From contig JAJAYR010000357.1 of NCBI GenBank assembly GCA_026786155.1, positions 1-9,534 on the forward strand: a stretch of 9,534 bases of DNA, given 5' to 3'. The translations under genes were made by a program, and so were the position numbers. Every line of letters starts with the position of its first letter. Within the stretch, counting starts at the first letter, position 1. Shown piece after piece: positions 1 to 4,806 of the stretch. The notes under the pieces are model-generated. The model made no database searches and was not told where the DNA came from. It worked only from the letters and a program-made list of their open reading frames with translations. Source of the stretch: Pyrinomonadaceae bacterium. Lineage in GTDB: Bacteria; Acidobacteriota; Blastocatellia; Pyrinomonadales; Pyrinomonadaceae.

Positions 1-24
1 CTGTGTCTCTGTGTCTCGGTGGTG
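1..24. repeat. Short tandem octamer repeat (CTGTGTCT)
   Basis: Two perfect copies of the octamer CTGTGTCT (1-8 and 9-16) are followed by the related CGGTGGTG just downstream of the guaB stop codon. On the minus strand this reads as CACCACCGAGACACAG followed by another GACACAG. Similar words with alternating GAGACACA units recur between genes in many environmental bacteria. The array may continue left of the window. Its function is unknown; no hairpin is visible. Confidence 0.55.
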
Positions 25-30
25 AAAAAA

Positions 31-2856
31 TCAACTCTCGCTCCGGTAATTCGGCGATTCTTTCGTAATGATGACATCGTGAACGTGCGATTCGCGCAAA
101 CCTGCCGACGTGATGCGAATAAATTTCGCGTTCGTCTGCAATTCTTTGATTGAACGGCAACCTGTGTAGCCCATTCCCGAACGCAAACCGCCGACGAGCT
201 GCGTAACCATTTCCGCCAGCGTTCCTTTGTAAGCGACTCTGCCCTCGATGCCTTCGGGAACATATTTTGAATCGGAAACCGTGCCTTCCTGCCCATATCT
301 GTCCGACGAACCTTTTTTCATCGCGCCGATTGAACCCATTCCGCGATACGTTTTGAACGTGCGACCTTGAAACAAAATCGTCTCGCCCGGCGCTTCTTCC
401 GTTCCCGCGAACAGCGAGCCAATCATCACCGAATCCGCGCCCGCCGCAATCGCTTTCGCCACGTCGCCCGAAAATTTCACGCCGCCGTCGGCAATCACCG
501 GCACACCCGAACCTTTTGCCGCGTTGACGCATTCGATAATCGCCGTAATCTGCGGAACGCCCGCGCCCGTTACGATGCGCGTCGTGCAGTTGTGAACGGC
601 GACCCGATTGGCGATATAAGTGTGGTCTTCTTCGACTTCGAGATTGAAAACGTCGAGTTCCTGATTTTCTAAAGTTTTCACCGAACGAATGGCGACGTAG
701 AAGTAGTCTTCATCGGTGAAAACTTCTTGTCTGTTTTTAATGTTTTCGGGAAAATCCAAATTCAATTCGGGAAATTCTCCGGCAAATCGCTTGGCTTGTT
801 CGCCGCCGATTCGCACATAATAACTCGTTGAATGATTTTCATGTTTCGGCTCATAACTTTGCACGGATGCCAAATAGCCGAGCCGCGCAAAAACCTCGGC
901 GATTTGATGCGCGAGATGCGGCGAAGCGGTTTTGTAACCGATGCGCCGCGCATCCTTCAAACAACCGTCGCCGCGCAGTGCGCCGATTAAAAATTGCCGC
1001 AAATTCTCCGGCGATTGATTCAAGACAAAATCGGGCAGCCGTTTGTTGATTGCGCCTTTCGGCATCAGCCATTCAAAGAATTTGGCGATGGCGTGATTGT
1101 GAATCATCACTTCAACTGCGTGGCGCGGCGTTTTACGAAATATGGTTTTATCGTAACCGAAGATTTTATTGACGAGATTTTTTACGTCTTCGCAAAAGTC
1201 AGTTTCATTTTCGTTGAAGGCAAACCGCAACTGCCGATTATTCGGATTGCCGACCGTATAACCTTCGGCGGTGAAATATCCGATAAGGCGCATCAGATTT
1301 TCATCGAGAAAAATGTAACGGTTTAGTTTCTGCGGCTGTAAAACTCGCCGATAATTTGTTTCGTCGAGATATTTGTTAATTTCAATCGAAAGACTATCAA
1401 CAAGTTTTCGTTTTCCTTTGACGATACTTCTGATAACTCCGGCAGTGGTGGAAAATCTTTCCGCTAATTGCGGATGATTTTCGATATTAGAGTTGATGCC
1501 CGGATTATTCGCCCAGATGAAACTGTCGTCAGAATTATAATGAGTAACATTATCGATTAAATCGAAAAAGCAGGTTTCCGCTTCATGTTTTTGCTTCGGA
1601 ATTAACAAAACGTCTTGCGGTTTTAATTCGTCGGCGCGAACCCAACGCAAGCCTTTATTGTATTTTGGCTTCGAGAAAAAATATTTTGCGCCATTTTTCA
1701 GCCGAGTTTTGTCGGGAACATCAAAGGTAATGGCGAGAAACTCGTGATTAGGTGTAACTTTCACTTTATCGGGGCAACCTGCCGCGTTTATTTCAACTAT
1801 ATTGCCTTCGTGTCGGCGACGATATGTTTTTGTAACTTGCCTGACACGTCCGAGATGTGTAATAACTTTTTCGCCGGGTTTAACATCACAAATCCGTTTA
1901 ATTCCGTTGTCTTGCATCAAAATCATTGCGTCCTCTTGGCAGCAAATGGATCCGGGCCCGATGCCCGCCTTGACCGCATCAACCCCAACCGCAATCAACG
2001 CTTTGGTCGCTTCGGCGGTGGCGATGTTGCCCGCAATAACTTCGACTTCGGGAAACTTTTGTTTGATTTTTTTGACGGCTTCGATGACCCGCGACGAGTG
2101 TCCGTGCGCGGTATCTACGACGATGGCATCGGCGCGGCAATTGATTAAGACTTCGGCGCGTTCGAGAAAATCGCCGGTTGCGCCGATTGCCGCCGCGACT
2201 CGTAATCTGCCCAATTCGTCCTTCGCCGCGTGCGGATAACGAATCGCTTTTTGAATATCCTTGACTGTAATCAAACCTTTTAAATGCCCGTCGTCGTCCA
2301 CGACCAATAATTTTTCGATGCGGTGTTTTTGCAGTTTGACTTTAGCTTCGGTCAGAGTCGTGCCGACCGGAACGGTTACGAGCGGCTGTTTGGTCATCAC
2401 TTCGGAAACGGGAATTGCCGTGCGCGTTTCAAAACGCAAATCGCGGTTGGTGATAATGCCGACGAGAAAACCGTTTTCGTTCACGACCGGCACGCCGCTG
2501 ATTTTGAAGCGTTCCATAATGTCCAACGCTTCGGAAACGAGCGCGTTATCGTGAATCGTTACCGGGTCAACAATCATTCCGCTTTCCGAGCGTTTCACTT
2601 TATCAACTTCTTCCGCCTGCTGTTCGATGGAAAAGTTTTTGTGAATCACGCCGATGCCGCCCTGCTGGGCGAGCGCGATTGCCAGATTTGCTTCCGTTAC
2701 CGTGTCCATCGCGCTCGAACAAAGCGGAATGTTCGAACGAATGTTGCGCGAAAACTGCGTCGAAGTATCGGTGTCGTTCGGCAAAATTTCCGAATAAGCG
2801 GGAACTAATAAAACGTCGTCAAAAGTCAAACCTTCTTTTATTTCTTCGATATTCAT
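31..2856 (-). CDS. guaB: IMP dehydrogenase precursor interrupted by an intein
   Basis: Inosine-5'-monophosphate dehydrogenase makes XMP from IMP with NAD+, the committed step of GMP synthesis in the cytosol. The 941-codon precursor contains a 452-residue intein (after residue 304). The spliced enzyme would be 489 residues, the normal length. Visible in order: the conserved N-terminus around EIKEGLTFDDVLLVPAYSEI; two CBS domains at about residues 96-145 and 151-207; the K+/active-site loop GIGPGSI-C with catalytic Cys305 in spliced numbering; the phosphate-binding ADGGVKFSGD segment; the GMGSIGAM segment; and the flap dyad Arg401-Tyr402, matching E. coli numbering. The start at 2856 was chosen because homology begins there. 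The frame stays open to 3021, but that stretch only reads through a hairpin repeat and a terminator. No strong Shine-Dalgarno is visible. The gene lies 185 bases downstream of rodZ on the same strand, separated by a terminator, so it probably has its own promoter. Confidence 0.96.
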   Translation of the reverse strand: MNIEEIKEGLTFDDVLLVPAYSEILPNDTDTSTQFSRNIRSNIPLCSSAMDTVTEANLAIALAQQGGIGVIHKNFSIEQQAEEVDKVKRSESGMIVDPVTIHDNALVSEALDIMERFKISGVPVVNENGFLVGIITNRDLRFETRTAIPVSEVMTKQPLVTVPVGTTLTEAKVKLQKHRIEKLLVVDDDGHLKGLITVKDIQKAIRYPHAAKDELGRLRVAAAIGATGDFLERAEVLINCRADAIVVDTAHGHSSRVIEAVKKIKQKFPEVEVIAGNIATAEATKALIAVGVDAVKAGIGPGSICCQEDAMILMQDNGIKRICDVKPGEKVITHLGRVRQVTKTYRRRHEGNIVEINAAGCPDKVKVTPNHEFLAITFDVPDKTRLKNGAKYFFSKPKYNKGLRWVRADELKPQDVLLIPKQKHEAETCFFDLIDNVTHYNSDDSFIWANNPGINSNIENHPQLAERFSTTAGVIRSIVKGKRKLVDSLSIEINKYLDETNYRRVLQPQKLNRYIFLDENLMRLIGYFTAEGYTVGNPNNRQLRFAFNENETDFCEDVKNLVNKIFGYDKTIFRKTPRHAVEVMIHNHAIAKFFEWLMPKGAINKRLPDFVLNQSPENLRQFLIGALRGDGCLKDARRIGYKTASPHLAHQIAEVFARLGYLASVQSYEPKHENHSTSYYVRIGGEQAKRFAGEFPELNLDFPENIKNRQEVFTDEDYFYVAIRSVKTLENQELDVFNLEVEEDHTYIANRVAVHNCTTRIVTGAGVPQITAIIECVNAAKGSGVPVIADGGVKFSGDVAKAIAAGADSVMIGSLFAGTEEAPGETILFQGRTFKTYRGMGSIGAMKKGSSDRYGQEGTVSDSKYVPEGIEGRVAYKGTLAEMVTQLVGGLRSGMGYTGCRSIKELQTNAKFIRITSAGLRESHVHDVIITKESPNYRSES
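589..1944 (-). mobile_element. Intein with LAGLIDADG homing endonuclease, in guaB
   Basis: In-frame class 1 intein of 452 residues that should excise itself and join the IMPDH halves. Splicing signals (intein numbering): Cys1 at the N-terminus; block B TPNH with Thr64 and His67; a block F segment near residues 431-446 containing His441; and a C-terminal His451-Asn452 followed by Cys+1. The endonuclease domain shows two dodecapeptide-like blocks, LIGYFTAEG (220-228, acidic Glu227) and FLIGALRGDG (318-327, acidic Asp326). Both metal-binding acids are kept, so it could be active. A helix-turn-helix-like stretch lies at about 158-179. The boundary is fixed by the host motif: removing Cys1-Asn452 restores GPGSICTTR exactly. 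The intein DNA, chiefly its centre, looks more AT-rich than the flanking guaB sequence, consistent with horizontal spread. Confidence 0.95.
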
Positions 2857-2871
2857 AATCTGATAAAGTGC

Positions 2872-2932
2872 TTTGAGTTCACGCTTTAGCGTACTTTCCT
2901 GAAACGATTGCACGCTGAAGCGTGAACTCAAA
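2872..2932. repeat. REP-like double-hairpin inverted repeat upstream of guaB
   Basis: Two 21-base arms (2872-2892 and 2912-2932) are inverted copies of each other with one mismatch, separated by 19 bases. Each arm also contains its own small palindrome: ACGCT-TT-AGCGT in the left arm and CACGCT-GA-AGCGTG in the right. The element can therefore form one long stem or two small hairpins, the architecture of REP/BIME-type intergenic repeats. It ends 16 bases before the guaB start codon, within the guaB leader, so it could affect translation or mRNA stability; that is inference. Confidence 0.8.
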
Positions 2933-2939
2933 ACGATAC

Positions 2940-2967
2940 AAAAAAGCCCGCACTTTTCTCGGCGGGC
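2940..2967 (-). terminator. Rho-independent terminator after rodZ-like gene
   Basis: On the minus strand a perfect 6-bp stem GCCCGC/GCGGGC with a 10-base loop is followed directly by six T residues. It lies 73 bases past the rodZ stop codon and upstream of guaB, so it probably ends the rodZ transcript. The stem is short but pure GC and the T-run is uninterrupted. Confidence 0.75.
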
Positions 2968-3040
2968 GCGGACTCGGCTAATTAAAACTGCCAATAAATT
3001 CTTTAAATCTAAACTTGTCAATAAACCACATAAAACCTCT

Positions 3041-3868
3041 TTATCTCGGCGGCGGCGGCGCGGCGGGCGCGGCGGAAATGATTTGCCCGCTGTCCCAAAT
3101 CTGTTTCAAGTTTTCAGCGTTGATTTCAAAATCTACCGCGTTGCGATTCGCGCTGCCGGTCGGGAGCGTGATGGCTTTACCGTTGACGGTCATCGCCACA
3201 TTTTGCGTCTGGGCTTTGGCAAAACTCAACCGCAGACTTTGTTTCGGCTCTAAAATTCGCGGCGCGTCCGGCGTTACGTTGCCGCTCGATTTTTTTCCGT
3301 CAATCGTCGAAGTCAGCGAAACCGGCGAGTTTAACGCTTTAAACTCGACTTTCAAATTATTCATCGTCGGCGCGTTGGAAGTCGGCGCGGTGTTGGCGTT
3401 TGCCAAATTTATATTCGTCGCCGCGTTCGCGTTGGCGTTTGAATTAGCCGTGTTCGCTGTCGGAACGGATTCTTTGTTGTAATAATTTAAGAAAGCCAAA
3501 ATTCCGGCGGTCATCAAACCCAAAATAACGACGGCGATGATAATGGTCGGCAGCGACGAAGCCGCGCTGCGGTCATCGGTTAAAACTTCGGAACGATAGG
3601 TTTTCGGCGTTTCGGCGACCGGAACGCCTTGCGTCGTAACCAGCGCGGCGTAATCCTGCAACGCTTCCTGTTCGTCAACGCCGACTATTTTGGCGAAGGA
3701 TTTGACGAAACCTTTATTGAAAATCCCGCCCGGCAAAGTTCGGTAATCATCGTTTTCGATACATTCAAGGTAAAGCGCGGAAATCCGTGTTTGTTCCGCG
3801 ACTTCGCGGATGCTGACGCCTTGTGCTTCGCGTGCCTGCCGCAATTTTTCGCCGAGAGTTAATGACAT
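3041..3868 (-). CDS. RodZ-like helix-turn-helix membrane protein
   Basis: A 275-residue bitopic membrane protein of the RodZ type. In rod-shaped bacteria RodZ links the MreB cytoskeleton to the cell-wall elongation machinery. Order of parts: cytoplasmic HTH (HTH_25/Cro-like) at residues 4-75, beginning LGEKLRQAREAQGVSIREVA; a linker; one membrane span at about 106-128; an Asn/Ala/Thr-rich low-complexity linker at about 133-171; an extracytoplasmic beta-rich DUF4115-like domain at about 172-258, including LEPKQSLRLSF and MTVNGKAITLPTGSA; and an Ala/Pro tail. Length and layout fit the family. The start is the first ATG before the HTH; only weak Shine-Dalgarno complementarity precedes it. It points away from the microcompartment gene across a 211-base divergent gap. 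The exact cellular role is inferred from architecture, and mreB is not in view. Confidence 0.85.
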   Translation of the reverse strand: MSLTLGEKLRQAREAQGVSIREVAEQTRISALYLECIENDDYRTLPGGIFNKGFVKSFAKIVGVDEQEALQDYAALVTTQGVPVAETPKTYRSEVLTDDRSAASSLPTIIIAVVILGLMTAGILAFLNYYNKESVPTANTANSNANANAATNINLANANTAPTSNAPTMNNLKVEFKALNSPVSLTSTIDGKKSSGNVTPDAPRILEPKQSLRLSFAKAQTQNVAMTVNGKAITLPTGSANRNAVDFEINAENLKQIWDSGQIISAAPAAPPPPR

Positions 3869-4079
3869 TTAATTTTGTTTGTTAAATTCCCTAAATGACT
3901 GTTGAATAGAAAACGCTCTTAATGATGAAATATATCGTTGTTAAAGCGCGAATGTCAATGCTTTCAATTGATTTTGTCCGTTTTGCGGGCTTGCCTGTTG
4001 CATTCGGCGCGTGATACGTTTAGCCTTTATTTTATCCAGTATTAAAATCATCAAAATTTAGTAAAGTGAGGAACAAATA
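3869..4079. promoter_or_regulatory. Divergent intergenic region, rodZ-like / BMC shell gene
   Basis: These 211 bases separate two divergently transcribed genes and must hold a promoter for each. For the plus strand the best guess is TTGCCT (3991-3996) and TACGTT (4015-4020) with an 18-base spacer, which is a weak match. A good Shine-Dalgarno, GAGG at 4068-4071, stands 8 bases before the shell-protein ATG and is among the clearest in the window. No operator palindrome stands out, and no distinct minus-strand promoter could be chosen. Confidence 0.35.
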
Positions 4080-4469
4080 ATGAGTTTGGAAGCACTCGGA
4101 ATGGTCGAAACGAAAGGCTTTATCGGCGCGGTCGAAGCGGCGGACGCGATGGTCAAAGCCGCCAACGTCCAATTAATCGGCAAAGAATACATCGGCGCGG
4201 GTTACGTTACAATTTTCGTGCGCGGCGACGTCGGCGCGGTCAAAGCCGCGACGGACGCGGGCGCGGCGGCGGCAAGGCGCGTCGGCGAACTGATTTCGGT
4301 TCACGTTATTCCGCGTCCGCACGGCGAAGTCGAAAGAGTTCTGCCGAAAGGTGTCGGTTACAGCCCGGACGAAAAAATACTGCAGGGCGGCTCGCGCGGA
4401 CAACTCGGCGCGGGCGAAGCCGGAAGCGAAATTTCGTCGAACGAGCGAAACAAAAGCAAAAATAAATAA
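4080..4469 (+). CDS. Bacterial microcompartment hexameric shell protein (BMC-H)
   Basis: A 129-residue single-BMC-domain protein of the PduA/EutM/CcmK kind, whose hexamers tile the facets of a protein-shelled microcompartment. Residues 1-88 match the family closely: MSLEALGMVETKGFIGAVEA at the start, then VRGDVGAVKAATDAGAAAA and VHVIPRPHGEVERVLPKG. The pore loop reads Tyr37-Ile38-Gly39-Ala40-Gly41, where PduA has KIGSG, so the pore-lining Ser is Ala and the neighbouring Lys is Tyr. A tail of about 35 residues (95-129), Gly/Ser then Lys/Asn-rich, extends past the usual 90-95 residue length. A strong Shine-Dalgarno fixes the start. The aldehyde dehydrogenase follows 337 bases downstream on the same strand, supporting a metabolic microcompartment. 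No other shell gene is in view, so the locus is incomplete or dispersed. Confidence 0.95.
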   Translation: MSLEALGMVETKGFIGAVEAADAMVKAANVQLIGKEYIGAGYVTIFVRGDVGAVKAATDAGAAAARRVGELISVHVIPRPHGEVERVLPKGVGYSPDEKILQGGSRGQLGAGEAGSEISSNERNKSKNK

Positions 4470-4806
4470 GTTTGGTTGAAAAAGAATTGGAAGGCTGATT
4501 TTCTAGAGTTTATTAAGATGGATTAAAATTAAAGCCGAAACTATTGGGAGTTACGCCATTGAACAAGGAAAAGATAAAAGAAATGCGACGGTCGGCGAAT
4601 TATTTTCTTTGCCGAACAGCGAATAGTTGATAGTGAACAGCGAATAGCTGCGCTGGCAGCGGTGTTCGCTGTTCACTATCAACTATTCGCTGTTTATTCG
4701 GTAAAAATCCCGCGTTTATCATTCAGATTTATTTCAACCGCGTAACTTCCAGCTATTTTAAAAATGCTGAAAATCAGCGTTCTATTCTTTCTCTTAAATC
4801 AAAGTA
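4470..4806. other. Intergenic region between BMC-H and aldehyde dehydrogenase
   Basis: These 337 bases hold no convincing gene. The centre is a large inverted repeat listed separately. Before it, 4507-4626 stays open in one frame and encodes a plausible but start-less peptide whose stop codon lies inside the repeat; it may be a gene remnant. After the repeat, a small hairpin GCTGA-AAA-TCAGC sits at 4766-4778, followed by a pyrimidine-rich stretch. No clear Shine-Dalgarno precedes the dehydrogenase ATG. Confidence 0.5.
4614..4694. repeat. Perfect 30-bp inverted repeat built from heptamers
   Basis: The arms 4615-4644 and 4665-4694 are exact reverse complements, with a 20-base centre that itself contains GCTGC-GCTG-GCAGC. 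The left arm is made of 7-base units, starting at 4614: GAACAGC, GAATAGT, TGATAGT, GAACAGC, GAATAGC. The 13-mer GAACAGCGAATAG therefore recurs exactly 21 bases apart. In RNA this would be a very stable stem between the shell and dehydrogenase messages. It resembles the short tandemly repeated heptamers described in cyanobacteria, but arranged as a hairpin. Confidence 0.9.

Noticed and set aside
1942..1944. Splice boundary one residue later, at the second cysteine of the intein start
   Set aside because: It would leave an extra Cys in the GPGSICTTR loop and shift Cys305 out of the conserved register.
2857..3021. N-terminal 55-codon extension of the guaB frame
   Set aside because: The extension only translates a hairpin repeat and a terminator; IMPDH homology starts at the ATG at 2854-2856, which gives the normal enzyme length.
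3922..4014. 30-codon plus-strand frame upstream of the shell gene, a possible leader peptide
   Set aside because: No Shine-Dalgarno, no regulatory codon run and no attenuator hairpin after it; chance is the simplest explanation.
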